From Microbulbifer marinus (GTDB lineage: Bacteria; Pseudomonadota; Gammaproteobacteria; Pseudomonadales; Cellvibrionaceae), in contig NZ_FNQO01000001.1 of the NCBI RefSeq assembly GCF_900107725.1, positions 62,001 through 126,000 on the forward strand: DNA of 64,000 nt, read 5' to 3'. Positions within the stretch are counted from its first letter, which is position 1, and each line of letters opens with the position of its first letter. The notes beneath the pieces are model-generated. The model was not told the DNA's origin, ran no database searches, and worked only from the letters and a program-made list of their open reading frames with translations. Positions 1 to 8,366 of this stretch are shown here, one piece after another. A program made the translations under genes and the position numbers.

Positions 1-395
1 GACAGCTGCGCCCGCTGCAGCAGCCCCAGGGTGCGGGGTTGCAGCAGCCGCTCCGGCGCCAGGTAGAGCACATCCAGCTCGCCGTGCAGCAGCGCGCTCT
101 CGATATCCTGGGCTTCGTCGAAAGCCACGGAGGAGTTGAGGAAGGCGGCGCGGACACCGGCGGCCTGCAGCGCCTCGACCTGGTCCTGCATCAGCGCGAT
201 CAGCGGGGAAATCACGACGCCACAGCCGGGCCGCGCCAGTGCGGGGATCTGGTAACAGAGGGACTTGCCGCCGCCGGTGGGCATCAGCACCAGCGCATCG
301 CGCCCGGCCATCAGGGTGTCGATCACCTCTGCCTGGGGGCTGCGGAACTGGGTATAGCCGAAGACGTGTTCGAGAATATCTTGGGGAGAGTTCAT
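1..395 (-). CDS. recQ: ATP-dependent DNA helicase RecQ, N-terminal part (cut by window edge)
   Basis: RecQ unwinds DNA 3'-5' during recombination and fork repair. Only the first 131 codons are in the window, read leftward from the ATG at 393-395. The translation shows the helicase Q-motif region FGYTQFRSPQAE at residues 12-23, Walker A PTGGGKSL at residues 39-46, and motif Ia-type SPLIALMQDQV. These are standard for superfamily 2 RecQ proteins. The DEAH box, RecQ-C and HRDC domains would lie beyond base 1. The start fits RecQ proteins, which begin about 12 residues before the Q-motif. It is divergent from the lipoprotein gene at 547. Confidence 0.9.
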   Translation of the reverse strand, partial: MNSPQDILEHVFGYTQFRSPQAEVIDTLMAGRDALVLMPTGGGKSLCYQIPALARPGCGVVISPLIALMQDQVEALQAAGVRAAFLNSSVAFDEAQDIESALLHGELDVLYLAPERLLQPRTLGLLQRAQL

Positions 396-482
396 GGTGG
401 CGGAGTATACCGCGCGGGAGCTCACTATGTGGCGGGGCCATCCTCACGGCAGCTCAAATAATGGACTACAATCTTGCGCGTT

Positions 483-512
483 TTGTTTTGTGATGGGGTT
501 CACGTTTATAAT
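483..512 (+). promoter_or_regulatory. Candidate sigma-70 promoter of the lipoprotein gene
   Basis: A consensus -10 TATAAT lies at 507-512 with a partial -35 TTGTTT at 483-488, 18 bases apart. The start codon follows 34 bases downstream. Seen by eye only. Confidence 0.45.
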
Positions 513-546
513 CGTCGCATCACAGCGATAGGCTAAGGATAAGGCT

Positions 547-981
547 ATGCGTGCTTCGATAATGCTGTCTCTGCTGCTGGCGATCGGGCTGGGAAGCCTC
601 GCCGGATGCTCCACCACTCCTCCGCGGACGCTGGTCCAGTCCGCTCTCGCAGATACCCACCTGGGTTGGCAACCCGCGCCGGAAAACCAGCTCGCCTACT
701 CGGTAGCCACGGCCAGCGGCATCGCGCGGGTGGAACTGCAGCCGCTGCCGGACAACCTGCACACCCTGACCCTGGAACTGCCGGGCATGCGCAAGGTGGA
801 AGGCGTGCAGTGGCGCGGCGATGACGGCCGGCACTCGATGCTGTTCGACGGCGCCGGCGGTCCGGATGGGATCAGCCTGCAGAGCCGCGGCCACGGCTTC
901 CGCCTGCAGATCAAGGGCGCCGCTCTCGATCAGGTGCGCAGCGGCGGTGTGCTGACGGTGATTGATTACTACCGCGGCTAG
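547..981 (+). CDS. Small predicted outer-membrane lipoprotein, function unknown
   Basis: A 144-residue protein. It begins with a short basic stretch and a hydrophobic segment ending in lipobox LAGC, with the acylated Cys at about residue 21, so it is predicted to be exported by Sec and lipidated by Lgt/LspA. The mature part is a compact, probably beta-rich domain without a recognised motif, ending VIDYYRG. A candidate promoter lies upstream. Its TAG stop overlaps the stop of the convergent cyclotransferase gene by four bases. I do not recognise a family. Confidence 0.7.
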   Translation: MRASIMLSLLLAIGLGSLAGCSTTPPRTLVQSALADTHLGWQPAPENQLAYSVATASGIARVELQPLPDNLHTLTLELPGMRKVEGVQWRGDDGRHSMLFDGAGGPDGISLQSRGHGFRLQIKGAALDQVRSGGVLTVIDYYRG

Positions 982-1772
982 TCGCTCGGCTCTCCGTCGT
1001 TTTCGAACCCCAGCCCCTGCGGGCGGATCAGGTACAGCTTCGGCCAGAATTTTCCCGTTACCCAGAGTCCGTTGCGGGCCTCGTCCCAGGCGATGCCATT
1101 GGCGACTACATCCGGGTGGCGGGAGTCCGGCACCAGTTCCCGCAGGTCGATGACGCCTTTCACTGCCCCGCTGGCCGGATCTATCGCGATGATGCGGGTG
1201 TCCTGCCAGATATTGGCCCAGATCAGCCCCCGCGCGTACTCCAGTTCGTTGATATTCGACCAGTCCTCACCGCCGCCGTGGACCTTGAGCCGCCGCTTGA
1301 TCGCGAAGGTGTCGGGATCGCGGTAGGTCAGCTCGTCGCTGCCGTTGCTCATGATCAGCTGCTCGCCGTCACTGGTCAGGCCCCAGCCTTCGCCCGCATA
1401 GTGGCGCACGCCCAGCGGCGTCAGGTCACCGGCGCGGTAAATCTGTAATTCCCCGGCCTTGTAGGTGAGCAGGTAGACCTTGCCGTCGAGGACGGTCAGG
1501 CCCTCTGCGAAGCGGTTCGCAGCCAGCCATTTGCGCCTTAGGGGATTGGCGCCCGGATCGGTATACTCGGCCAGCCAGGAGCGCCGGTAGAGGCCGCTGC
1601 TTTCCCACCAGCGCTGGCCATCGAAGAAAAGCCCCTGGGTAAAGTGATCCGCCGGACGGCTGCGCTCGCCCAGGGTGGTGAAGGGGATTGCCTCAAGACT
1701 CGTCTCTGCCGCGGCTGCCACAGGCAACAGCAGCAGTAGTAGACGGCAGTGTCGTATTAGAAGGTTGAGCAT
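978..1772 (-). CDS. Glutaminyl-peptide cyclotransferase, plant/bacterial beta-propeller type
   Basis: A 264-residue exported protein related to the Glu_cyclase_2 family, which converts N-terminal Gln to pyroglutamate. A Leu-rich signal peptide covers about residues 1-22 and ends near AAAAE. The mature part has the family-typical segments FTQGLFFDG, WESSGLYRRS, FAEGLTVLDG, EGWGLTSDG, NELEYARGLIWANIW and ANGIAWD, which repeat as propeller blades. The reading frame is open further upstream, but the ATG at 1770-1772 directly precedes the signal peptide. Only nine bases separate this start from the divergent DUF502 gene. Confidence 0.85.
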   Translation of the reverse strand: MLNLLIRHCRLLLLLLPVAAAAETSLEAIPFTTLGERSRPADHFTQGLFFDGQRWWESSGLYRRSWLAEYTDPGANPLRRKWLAANRFAEGLTVLDGKVYLLTYKAGELQIYRAGDLTPLGVRHYAGEGWGLTSDGEQLIMSNGSDELTYRDPDTFAIKRRLKVHGGGEDWSNINELEYARGLIWANIWQDTRIIAIDPASGAVKGVIDLRELVPDSRHPDVVANGIAWDEARNGLWVTGKFWPKLYLIRPQGLGFENDGEPSD

Positions 1773-1781
1773 CGAGAAATT

Positions 1782-2408
1782 ATGACCAGAGTAAAAACAT
1801 TCGTAACCTTGACCCTTCTCGGGGGACTGGCGGTGGTACTGCCCATCGCCATCTTTATCCTGCTGATCCAGTGGCTGTTCGGCCAGATCACCGAACTGGT
1901 CGCACCGGCAGTCATTTGGCTGGAAGCCCATACGCAATTCAAGGATACCCTCGCCAAGCTGGCGGTGATAGCGCTGATCCTCGGCGGCTGTTTCCTGATC
2001 GGCCTGCTGGTAAAGACCAGCGTCGGCCACTGGCTGCACCGGCACCTGGATCACTGGTTCGGCCGCCTGGCCCCGGGTTACAACACGATCAAGGACCTAG
2101 TGCTGCAGTTTATCGGCGGTGGCGCCGGTGAAGGGGTGCTGTCCGGGCCGGTGGCGCGGGTGCGTATTCACGGCGCCGGCAACCCGCTGTCGGTGACCGC
2201 GATCGTCACCTCCCTGCACGCCAACGGCGATTACACCGTCTATGTGCCGACCGCACCGGTGCCGACCTCGGGGTTCGTCTATCACGTGCCGGCGGACTGC
2301 GTGGAGATTCTGCCGGATGTCACCGTCGAGGCGGCGATGAAGTCCATCGTCGCCTGCGGCTCCGGCAGCGCCAACTTGCTCGCCCCTGAGGTTGAGGTTC
2401 AGGCGTAA
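1782..2408 (+). CDS. DUF502 family inner-membrane protein
   Basis: A 208-residue protein. It has two strong hydrophobic segments, at about residues 8-32 and 58-80, then a soluble C-terminal domain with the DUF502-typical stretch around PGYNTIKDLVLQF and a later FVYHVP. Proteins of this family are widespread in proteobacteria and have no agreed biochemical role. The start codon lies nine bases from the start of the divergent cyclotransferase gene, so the promoters must overlap coding sequence. The name rests on overall pattern and length. Confidence 0.8.
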   Translation: MTRVKTFVTLTLLGGLAVVLPIAIFILLIQWLFGQITELVAPAVIWLEAHTQFKDTLAKLAVIALILGGCFLIGLLVKTSVGHWLHRHLDHWFGRLAPGYNTIKDLVLQFIGGGAGEGVLSGPVARVRIHGAGNPLSVTAIVTSLHANGDYTVYVPTAPVPTSGFVYHVPADCVEILPDVTVEAAMKSIVACGSGSANLLAPEVEVQA

Positions 2409-2441
2409 ACCGCCGCACCTATTGCGGCTGTCTGAAACGGG

Positions 2442-4424
2442 TCAGCGGTTCTTGCCCAGCGCGCGAATGGCGAAGCGCGCCGGGTGCAGGGCCCGCGCCA
2501 GGTCGGCCGTCACTGGCATGGTTTCCCCGCACAGCCAGCCCGCCAGTACCTCGGCGGCCAGCGGCGCATAGGTAAAGCCCCGCGAGCCGAGCCCACCCAG
2601 TACGTAGAGCGCCGGCTGATAGGCGGCTCTCTGCGGAATTAGCAGCTTGCGATTCTTGCGCAGCTCGGCGTAGGTCGTGTCGATCGAATCCCAGTCCGGC
2701 ACCGGGCCCGCCATCGGCAGGTAATCCGGTGTCGCCGCGCGCACGGCCGCGCGCCCGCTGACCGGCTGCCCCGCGAAGTCGGCGGCCACCTGCGGCAGCA
2801 TTGCGCCCAGGGTGTCGAGATTTTCCCGCGTTTCCTCCTCGCGCAGTTCGGTCTGCGTTTCCTTCAGCTTGAAGGTGGCGCCAAAGCTGTGGCGTTCGCG
2901 GAAGGCCGGGGCGATATAGCCATCGCCGCACAGCGTGGTCTGCAACTGCCGTGAATTGGCGCTGGCCGGGGCGCTGGAGACCTGGCCGCGAATCGGGCGC
3001 AGCGGCAGCGCGGCAGTCTGCTCGAACTGGCGGATACCGTGGGCGCTGCAGATCACCACCGCATCGGCGCTGAACTCCTGATCGGCGCTGCGCAGCTGCC
3101 AGCCGTTTTCCCGCGGAGTCAGTGCATCGATCCTGGTGTTGCAGCGCAGTTCGATATTGCGGTGCTGCAGCAGCGTGGTGCAGACCCGTTGCGGTTCGAT
3201 CCAGCCCGCCGCCGGGAAATAGAGCCCGCCAAAGTCGAGCGGTACGCCGGCAATGGCACTGGCCTCTTCGGCGTCCACCATGCGGGCGAGGCCTTCCGCT
3301 TTGTGCTGATCCAGCAGCTGGCCGATCTGCTGTTGCAGCTGCTGTTCCTTGTCGCTCTGCGCCAGCTGCAACAGGCCGCTGAAGTGCGTTACGTCCGCGC
3401 AGTGTTCGCGGTAGTAGCGCTGCGCAAACATCAGCGCGTGCAGATTGAAGTCGCCGTTGGGGCCCGGTTTCGGCGACAGCTTCGCGTAGAGGATGCCCTG
3501 TTCATTACCAGAGGCGCCGGCACCGGGTTGCGGTCCCTGGTCGAACACCTGCACGGCGATACCGCGTTCCGCCAGTGTTCTGGCCACAGTCGCGCCGGAG
3601 ACGCCGGCGCCGATCACGGCGACTTTATTTGGTGTGCACTGCGATGCGCTGTCCGGCAGGTGCCAGGGCGTTGCCGAAATCTGTGTAGGCGCGGTGGTTT
3701 CCAGCTGGCCGCGCAACATCTCCCGCTTGTGGCCGAAGCCCGGCACTTTCTGCAGAGTGAAGCCGGCGTCTTGCAGGCCTCGCTTGACCAGTCCGGCGCA
3801 GGTAAAGGTGGCAAAGGTTGCCCCGGGCTTGCTCAGCGCGGCGATGTTCTCGAACAGTTCCGGCGTCCACATGTCCGGGTTCTTGGACGGGGCGAAGCCG
3901 TCCAGGAACCAGGCATCGACCTGGCGATCGCGATTGTCGTCTTCCAGTCGCAGTGAGCGGAAGGCCGCGCTGGCTTCGCCGATCGCCAGCGTCAGGCTCA
4001 CGCGGCCGAAGTGCAGCCGGTGTACCCCCTGCGCCAGCAGCGGCGGATAGCGCTCGCTCAGCTGCTCCGCCAGTGGTTGCAGTTGTGGCCACAGCGCCAG
4101 CGCGCGCTGCAGGTCTTCGGGATGCAGCGGGTATTTTTCCACCGAGATGAAATTGAGGCGGGCGTTCGCCGGGGCCGTCTGCAGCCACAGCTCCCAGGCG
4201 GCGAGAAAATTGAGGCCGGTGCCGAAGCCGGTCTCGCCGATGGTGAAAGTATCGCCGTCGTCGAGTTTGGCCCAGCGCCGGGGCAGGTCGTTCTGCTGCT
4301 GGAAGACGTAGCGGCTCTCTTCCAGTCCGGAGGCGGTGGAAAAGTAGATATCGTCGAAGGCGCGCGACAGCGGTTGTCCGTCGTCCCGCCACTCGATATC
4401 GGCGTGGAGGTCTTTGTCGCTCAC
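2442..4424 (-). CDS. mnmC: Bifunctional tRNA mnm5s2U biosynthesis protein MnmC
   Basis: MnmC finishes the 5-methylaminomethyl-2-thiouridine modification at wobble U34. Its FAD-dependent oxidase removes the carboxymethyl group and its methyltransferase then adds a methyl group. The 660-residue length matches the E. coli protein (668). The N-terminal half (about 1-245) has the methyltransferase SAM motif GETGFGTGLNF and DAWFLDGFAPSKNPDMW. The C-terminal half starts with the Rossmann motif VAVIGAGVSGATVA at about residue 268 and ends with GGLGSRGFTYAPLAAE. It is the last gene of the fldB-mnmC pair on the minus strand, separated by a short tandem repeat. Confidence 0.95.
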   Translation of the reverse strand: MSDKDLHADIEWRDDGQPLSRAFDDIYFSTASGLEESRYVFQQQNDLPRRWAKLDDGDTFTIGETGFGTGLNFLAAWELWLQTAPANARLNFISVEKYPLHPEDLQRALALWPQLQPLAEQLSERYPPLLAQGVHRLHFGRVSLTLAIGEASAAFRSLRLEDDNRDRQVDAWFLDGFAPSKNPDMWTPELFENIAALSKPGATFATFTCAGLVKRGLQDAGFTLQKVPGFGHKREMLRGQLETTAPTQISATPWHLPDSASQCTPNKVAVIGAGVSGATVARTLAERGIAVQVFDQGPQPGAGASGNEQGILYAKLSPKPGPNGDFNLHALMFAQRYYREHCADVTHFSGLLQLAQSDKEQQLQQQIGQLLDQHKAEGLARMVDAEEASAIAGVPLDFGGLYFPAAGWIEPQRVCTTLLQHRNIELRCNTRIDALTPRENGWQLRSADQEFSADAVVICSAHGIRQFEQTAALPLRPIRGQVSSAPASANSRQLQTTLCGDGYIAPAFRERHSFGATFKLKETQTELREEETRENLDTLGAMLPQVAADFAGQPVSGRAAVRAATPDYLPMAGPVPDWDSIDTTYAELRKNRKLLIPQRAAYQPALYVLGGLGSRGFTYAPLAAEVLAGWLCGETMPVTADLARALHPARFAIRALGKNR

Positions 4425-4444
4425 GGTTGTTCTTTCCTGCTCGT

Positions 4445-4516
4445 TCGGTTCAGGACTGCCATTCGGCTCAGGGCCGCTAATCGGCTCAGGGCTGCTAATC
4501 GGCTCAGGGCTGTAGC
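4445..4516. repeat. 18-bp tandem repeat, four units, between fldB and mnmC
   Basis: Four head-to-tail 18-base units start at 4445, 4463, 4481 and 4499. Units 2-4 follow the pattern tcggctcagggcygctaa with one or two changes, and unit 1 is more diverged. The last unit includes the fldB stop codon and its final codons. The array fills almost the whole fldB-mnmC gap, so unit number sets the spacing between the two genes. Confidence 0.85.
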
Positions 4517-5037
4517 CCGAACTCGCGCATGATCTGTGCGCACCACTTGTCGATACGCTCTTCGCTGAGATCGAATTCGTTTTCCTCGTCCAGCGCCAGG
4601 CCGACGAACTGGGAGCCGTCGTCGGTGAGGCCCTTGGATTCCTCGAACTCGTAGCCTTCCGCCGGCCAATAGCCGACCGCGCGCGCGCCGCAGGCGAGCA
4701 GTTGCGCGTGCAGGTAGCCGAGGGCGTCCTGGAACCACTGCGGGTAGCCTTCCTGGTCGCCGAGCCCGAACAGGGCCACGGTCTTGCCGTGCAGGTTCAG
4801 CTGCGCCAGCTCGTCCCAGATATTTTCCCAGTCTTCCTGCAGTTCGCCGTAATCCCAGGTGGGGATACCGAAAATCAGGAAGTCGTAGTTTTCCGCCAGG
4901 GCGATATCGTCGTCGGCGACATTGTGCAGGTCTATCCACTCGGCACCGATGCGCTCGCGAATTTTCTCCGCGGCCATCTCGGTGTAGCAGGTGCTGGAAC
5001 CGTAAAAGAGTCCTATCGGAGCTGTGGATGCGTGCAT
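4504..5037 (-). CDS. fldB: Flavodoxin, long-chain FldB type
   Basis: FldB-type flavodoxins carry single electrons on FMN in the cytoplasm. The 177-residue protein has the phosphate-binding loop [14 protein letters not shown] at about residues 11-24, the FMN-contacting stretches [15 protein letters not shown] and [18 protein letters not shown], and the long-chain insertion. Length and residues match FldB (173 in E. coli) better than FldA. The upstream neighbour is trmL and the downstream neighbour is mnmC, a common arrangement in related genomes. The last codons lie inside an 18-bp tandem repeat. Confidence 0.9.
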   Translation of the reverse strand: MHASTAPIGLFYGSSTCYTEMAAEKIRERIGAEWIDLHNVADDDIALAENYDFLIFGIPTWDYGELQEDWENIWDELAQLNLHGKTVALFGLGDQEGYPQWFQDALGYLHAQLLACGARAVGYWPAEGYEFEESKGLTDDGSQFVGLALDEENEFDLSEERIDKWCAQIMREFGLQP

Positions 5038-5053
5038 AACAAAAACTAAAAAT

Positions 5054-5524
5054 TTACTTTGTCAGGGCGCCGGAGAAATCCAGCTGGCGCCAGGCTTCGT
5101 ATATGACCACGGCGGCGGCATTGGAGAGATTGATGCTGCGGCTCTCGGGGCGCATCGGAATGCGCAGCGTGTGCTCCGTGCCAACTGCGGCGAGAAACTC
5201 CGCCGGCAGGCCGCGAGTCTCGGGGCCGAACACGATGGCGTCGTCGGCGCGGTATTCGATCTCCGTATGGCTGCGGCTGCCCTTGGTGGACAGGGCCAGC
5301 ACACGGGCCGGTTGCTCGCTGTCGACGAATGCCTGCCAGTCCCGGTGGCGCACCACGCGGCTGTACTCGCTGTAGTCCAGCCCGGCGCGGCGCAGGCGCT
5401 TGTCGTCCATCGCGAAGCCGAGCGGCTCTATCAGGTGCAGCTCGGCACCGGTGTTGGCGCACAGGCGGATGATATTGCCGGTATTCGGCGCGATTTCCGG
5501 TTGGTAGAGGACAATCTTGAACAT
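5054..5524 (-). CDS. trmL: tRNA (cytidine/uridine-2'-O-)-methyltransferase TrmL
   Basis: TrmL is a SPOUT-class methyltransferase that 2'-O-methylates wobble position 34 of tRNA-Leu isoacceptors. The 156-residue protein starts at the ATG at 5522-5524 ([17 protein letters not shown]). It carries the three SPOUT motifs: [18 protein letters not shown] and [17 protein letters not shown], which form the knotted SAM site. The frame is open upstream, but the family starts at this Met. The next gene downstream on the same strand is fldB, 16 bases away. Confidence 0.93.
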   Translation of the reverse strand: MFKIVLYQPEIAPNTGNIIRLCANTGAELHLIEPLGFAMDDKRLRRAGLDYSEYSRVVRHRDWQAFVDSEQPARVLALSTKGSRSHTEIEYRADDAIVFGPETRGLPAEFLAAVGTEHTLRIPMRPESRSINLSNAAAVVIYEAWRQLDFSGALTK

Positions 5525-5618
5525 GGGCTGGTGGCCGGCAGCGGCGGCCATATCTGGCCAAATCTGGACGGAGCCGGGTGTAGTGCCCGGCCCCAATTCG
5601 GCGCGGATTATTTCATAC

Positions 5619-6149
5619 TTAGAGAGTTGAGGCGATCTCCTCGCAGTCGATCTCGACGCCCAGCTCATTGGCGATTTCGTCCAGTTCGTCGCGCAGGCCG
5701 TCGAAGTCCATGTCCTCAGCGACGGTGATGACGCATTCGGCGGTGAACAGCGGCTCGCCGCTCCACGGGGTGCTGTCGTAGCCGGTTTCCAGCTGCTCCA
5801 TATTGATATTGCGCGCCGCCAGGGCGCGGGAAATTTCGCGCACTATGCCGGGGCGGTCGTTGCCGACCAGCTTCAGGGTGACGGTCTGTTGCGGGCCCGC
5901 GGCAACGGCTACGGCTTCTTCGATGACCAGCTTGAAGCCGTCCCCGGCCAGCTCGCCGAGAGCGTCTTTGAGGTTCTGGCAGGAATCGCTGGGCACGCTG
6001 ACGCGCAGGATGCCGGCGAACTTACCGGCGAAGTGCGCCATGCGGCTGTCCTCCCAGTTGCCGCCGTTTTCCGCCACCACGGCAGAGAGTTTCTCTACTA
6101 CGCCGGGCTTGTCGTCGCTGATCAGGGAAATAACGAGGTGCTGTTGCAT
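5619..6149 (-). CDS. gcvR: Glycine cleavage system transcriptional repressor GcvR-like, two ACT domains
   Basis: GcvR senses glycine and holds GcvA in repressing mode at gcvTHP. The 176-residue protein is two ACT domains in tandem. The first begins MQQHLVISLISDDKPGVVEKLS and the second has the parallel LVGNDRPGIVREISRAL near residue 95. The start at 6147-6149 gives the family length. Standalone two-ACT proteins of this kind are often annotated GcvR without proof, and the gcv genes are not in this window, so the exact target is inferred. Confidence 0.85.
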   Translation of the reverse strand: MQQHLVISLISDDKPGVVEKLSAVVAENGGNWEDSRMAHFAGKFAGILRVSVPSDSCQNLKDALGELAGDGFKLVIEEAVAVAAGPQQTVTLKLVGNDRPGIVREISRALAARNINMEQLETGYDSTPWSGEPLFTAECVITVAEDMDFDGLRDELDEIANELGVEIDCEEIASTL

Positions 6150-6283
6150 ATGGTGTTCCTTTGCTGCAGGGGAGGCGATTACACTGATTGTAGCGACTGG
6201 CGGTCTGTCTGATAACTCCATCGGCTGGTCGTAAAGGTATTATTTCCCGGCGCCATGCCAGATAACGTTCGGAGGGACTGTCG

Positions 6284-6589
6284 ATGAAAGTACATGCGGA
6301 TCTGTGTGTCATCCCGATCGGGGCCGGAGTTTCGGTGGGCGAATATATCGCGGAGTGCCAGAAAGTATTGGACGAAGCGGGCCTGGAACATCGGATGCAC
6401 GCCTATGGCACCAATATCGAGGGAGAGTGGGACGAGGTGATGGCGGCGGTCAAGCGCTGCCACGAGCGCGTCCACGCCATGGGTGCGCCGCGTATAAGCA
6501 CCAGTCTGAAGCTGGGAACTCGCACGGACCGGGAGCAGTCTTTACAGGATAAGATCGACAGCGTGCGATCGAAGTTGGACCAACGATAA
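6284..6589 (+). CDS. MTH1187/YkoF-type thiamine-binding protein
   Basis: A 101-residue cytoplasmic protein of the DUF77 (Thiamine_BP) family, a small ferredoxin-like fold that binds thiamine or a related ligand. Typical features are the N-terminal VHADLCVIPIGAGVSVGEYIAEC, central HAYGTNIEGEWDEVMAAV and C-terminal RISTSLKLGTRTD. A GGAGGG ribosome binding site (6271-6276) precedes the ATG. It is followed after 15 bases by an exported methyltransferase-like gene, possibly co-transcribed. Confidence 0.88.
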   Translation: MKVHADLCVIPIGAGVSVGEYIAECQKVLDEAGLEHRMHAYGTNIEGEWDEVMAAVKRCHERVHAMGAPRISTSLKLGTRTDREQSLQDKIDSVRSKLDQR

Positions 6590-6604
6590 CAACGAGGAGT
6601 CAGG

Positions 6605-7411
6605 ATGAAAATCAACAACATGCTGGTGACACTGGCGTGCGCGGCGGCGTTTACCGGCAGCGTGCAGGCTGCCGATCTCAAGTCGGTTGTTGAGGGCGAT
6701 CATCGCACAGAGTCTTTCGCCGCGCGCGACCAGTACCGTAACCCGCAGGCAACTCTGCAGTTTATTGGTATCAAGCCGGACATGACCGTGGTGGAAATCG
6801 CACCGGGCGGCGGCTGGTACACGGAAATTCTCGCGCCCTACCTGAAGGATGAGGGCACCCTGTATGCGGCGCACTTCCCGGCGGACAGCGAGTCCAGCTA
6901 CTACCAGCGCTCCCTCAAGGCATTCAAGGAAAAGCTGGCGGCGGACAAAGACAGTTACGGCAAGGTAGAACTGACCGAGTTCGATCCGGCCTCCGGCCGC
7001 CCGATTGCACCGGCCGGCAGTGCCGACGCGGTGGTGACCTTCCGTAACGTGCACAACTGGATGAACGGCGGTTACGATCAGAAAGCATTCGACAGCTTCT
7101 TCGCCGCACTGAAGCCCGGTGGTGTACTGGGCGTTGTGGAGCACCGCGCTAAGCCGGGCACCAGCCGCGAGGACATGATCCAAAGCGGGTATGTAACCCA
7201 GGACTATGTGATCGAGCTGGCCAAGAATGCAGGTTTCGAACTGGAGGCGTCCAGCGATGTGAATGCCAACCCGAAAGATACCGCCAAGCACCCGAAAGGT
7301 GTCTGGACCCTGCCGCCGTCCCTGCGTCTCGGCGACCAGGACAAGGACAAGTACCTGGCCATCGGCGAGAGCGATCGCATGACGCTGCGCTTCCGCAAAC
7401 CCAAGTCCTAA
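6605..7411 (+). CDS. Predicted exported SAM-dependent methyltransferase-like protein (COG4798 type)
   Basis: A 268-residue protein with a clear Sec signal peptide (about 1-22, cleavage after SVQA) followed by a class I methyltransferase fold. The SAM-binding glycine motif is VVEIAPGGGWYTEI at about residues 61-74, and FRNVHNWMNGGYDQ and LKPGGVLGVVEHR match motifs IV-VI. Family members with signal peptides are common in proteobacteria and their substrate is unknown. A good AGGAG ribosome binding site lies before the ATG. A strong terminator follows at 7428. That a SAM enzyme should be periplasmic is odd, because no SAM supply is known there. Confidence 0.85.
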   Translation: MKINNMLVTLACAAAFTGSVQAADLKSVVEGDHRTESFAARDQYRNPQATLQFIGIKPDMTVVEIAPGGGWYTEILAPYLKDEGTLYAAHFPADSESSYYQRSLKAFKEKLAADKDSYGKVELTEFDPASGRPIAPAGSADAVVTFRNVHNWMNGGYDQKAFDSFFAALKPGGVLGVVEHRAKPGTSREDMIQSGYVTQDYVIELAKNAGFELEASSDVNANPKDTAKHPKGVWTLPPSLRLGDQDKDKYLAIGESDRMTLRFRKPKS

Positions 7412-7427
7412 TTTTTTCCTGTCAGTG

Positions 7428-7495
7428 CGGCCCATGGCCGCGATCGGAGGGTATCCTATTACCCCGGATCGCGGCCGTGGGCCGTTTCTATTTTT
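7428..7495 (+). terminator. Rho-independent terminator after the exported methyltransferase gene
   Basis: A long inverted repeat pairs cggcccatggccgcgatc (from 7428) with gatcgcggccgtgggccg (ending 7484), with one mismatch. The loop is about 20 bases. The stem is followed by tttctattttt. Confidence 0.85.
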
Positions 7496-7510
7496 GCAGT
7501 AGCGAGTTTT

Positions 7511-7735
7511 ATGATCATCCCATTCCAACAACTGGACCCCGACACCCTGCAGAACCTGCTGGAGGAATACGCTACCCGCGATGGAACCGATTACGGCGAG
7601 CGCGAGGTGAGCCTGGTGGACAAGGTGGCCAGCCTGCGCCGCCAGCTGCAGTCCGGTGAAGTGGTGATCTGGTTCGAGCCCGGCGAGGAGTCGGTCAACC
7701 TGGTGCTGGCGAGGGATATTACCGACGATGTCTGA
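7511..7735 (+). CDS. YheU family protein
   Basis: A 74-residue acidic cytoplasmic protein matching the YheU/UPF0270 family: MIIPFQQLDPDTLQNLLEEYATRDGTDYG at the start and QLQSGEVVIWFEPGEESVNLV near the end. Function is unknown. It sits directly before an alpha/beta hydrolase gene and overlaps it by eight bases. In enterics yheU also neighbours a hydrolase gene (yheT), so the pairing has precedent, though this hydrolase is of a different subfamily. Confidence 0.9.
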   Translation: MIIPFQQLDPDTLQNLLEEYATRDGTDYGEREVSLVDKVASLRRQLQSGEVVIWFEPGEESVNLVLARDITDDV

Positions 7736-8363
7736 ATCGCTGATAGATAGCCCCGCCGAACCCCGCGTGCGCTTCCTGTTTGCCCACGGCGCCGGTGCGC
7801 CGATGGATAGCGACTTTATGCAGGCCATCGCGTCCGGACTCTGCGAGTGCGGGGTCGAGGTGGTGCGGTTCGAGTTCCCGTATATGGCGCAACGCCGCAC
7901 CGGTGGCAGCAAGCGGCCGCCAAACCGGATGCCGGAACTGCTGGAGTGCTTCCGCGAGCAGATCGACAGGATCAGTGAAAAGGACGATGGCCTGCCGCTT
8001 TACATCGGCGGCAAGTCCATGGGCGGCAGGGCTGCCAGCCTGTTGGCACAGGAGTATTGCGATCGCGGTGTCGTGGCGGGGCTGGTCTGCCTGGGCTATC
8101 CGTTCCACCCCCGCGGCAAGCCCGACAAGCTGCGCACCGAGCACCTGCTGGAACTGAGCTGCCCGACGCTGATAGTGCAGGGCAGTCGCGACCCGCTGGG
8201 CAATGTGGAAGAGGTGGAGGGCTATGGACTGTCGGATTCTATCCGGCTGCTGTGGCTGGAAGACGGCGACCACGACTTCAAGCCGCGCCGTGTATGTGGT
8301 TTTACACGCGAACAGCACTGGCAGGCGGCGGTCGCTGCGGTGGCGCGGTTTCTGCGGGTCTAA
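7728..8363 (+). CDS. Alpha/beta-hydrolase family protein (dienelactone hydrolase/KANL3-Tex30-like)
   Basis: A 211-residue cytoplasmic hydrolase. The N-terminal FAHGAGAPMDSDFM forms the oxyanion loop. The nucleophile elbow is GGKSMGGR (Ser at about residue 93), the acid loop is QGSRDPLG, and the terminal DGDHDFKPR carries the catalytic His. This matches the KANL3/Tex30-like alpha/beta hydrolases. The substrate is unknown. It overlaps yheU by eight bases, so the two are probably translated from one message. Confidence 0.85.
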   Translation: MSESLIDSPAEPRVRFLFAHGAGAPMDSDFMQAIASGLCECGVEVVRFEFPYMAQRRTGGSKRPPNRMPELLECFREQIDRISEKDDGLPLYIGGKSMGGRAASLLAQEYCDRGVVAGLVCLGYPFHPRGKPDKLRTEHLLELSCPTLIVQGSRDPLGNVEEVEGYGLSDSIRLLWLEDGDHDFKPRRVCGFTREQHWQAAVAAVARFLRV

Positions 8364-8366
8364 GGG

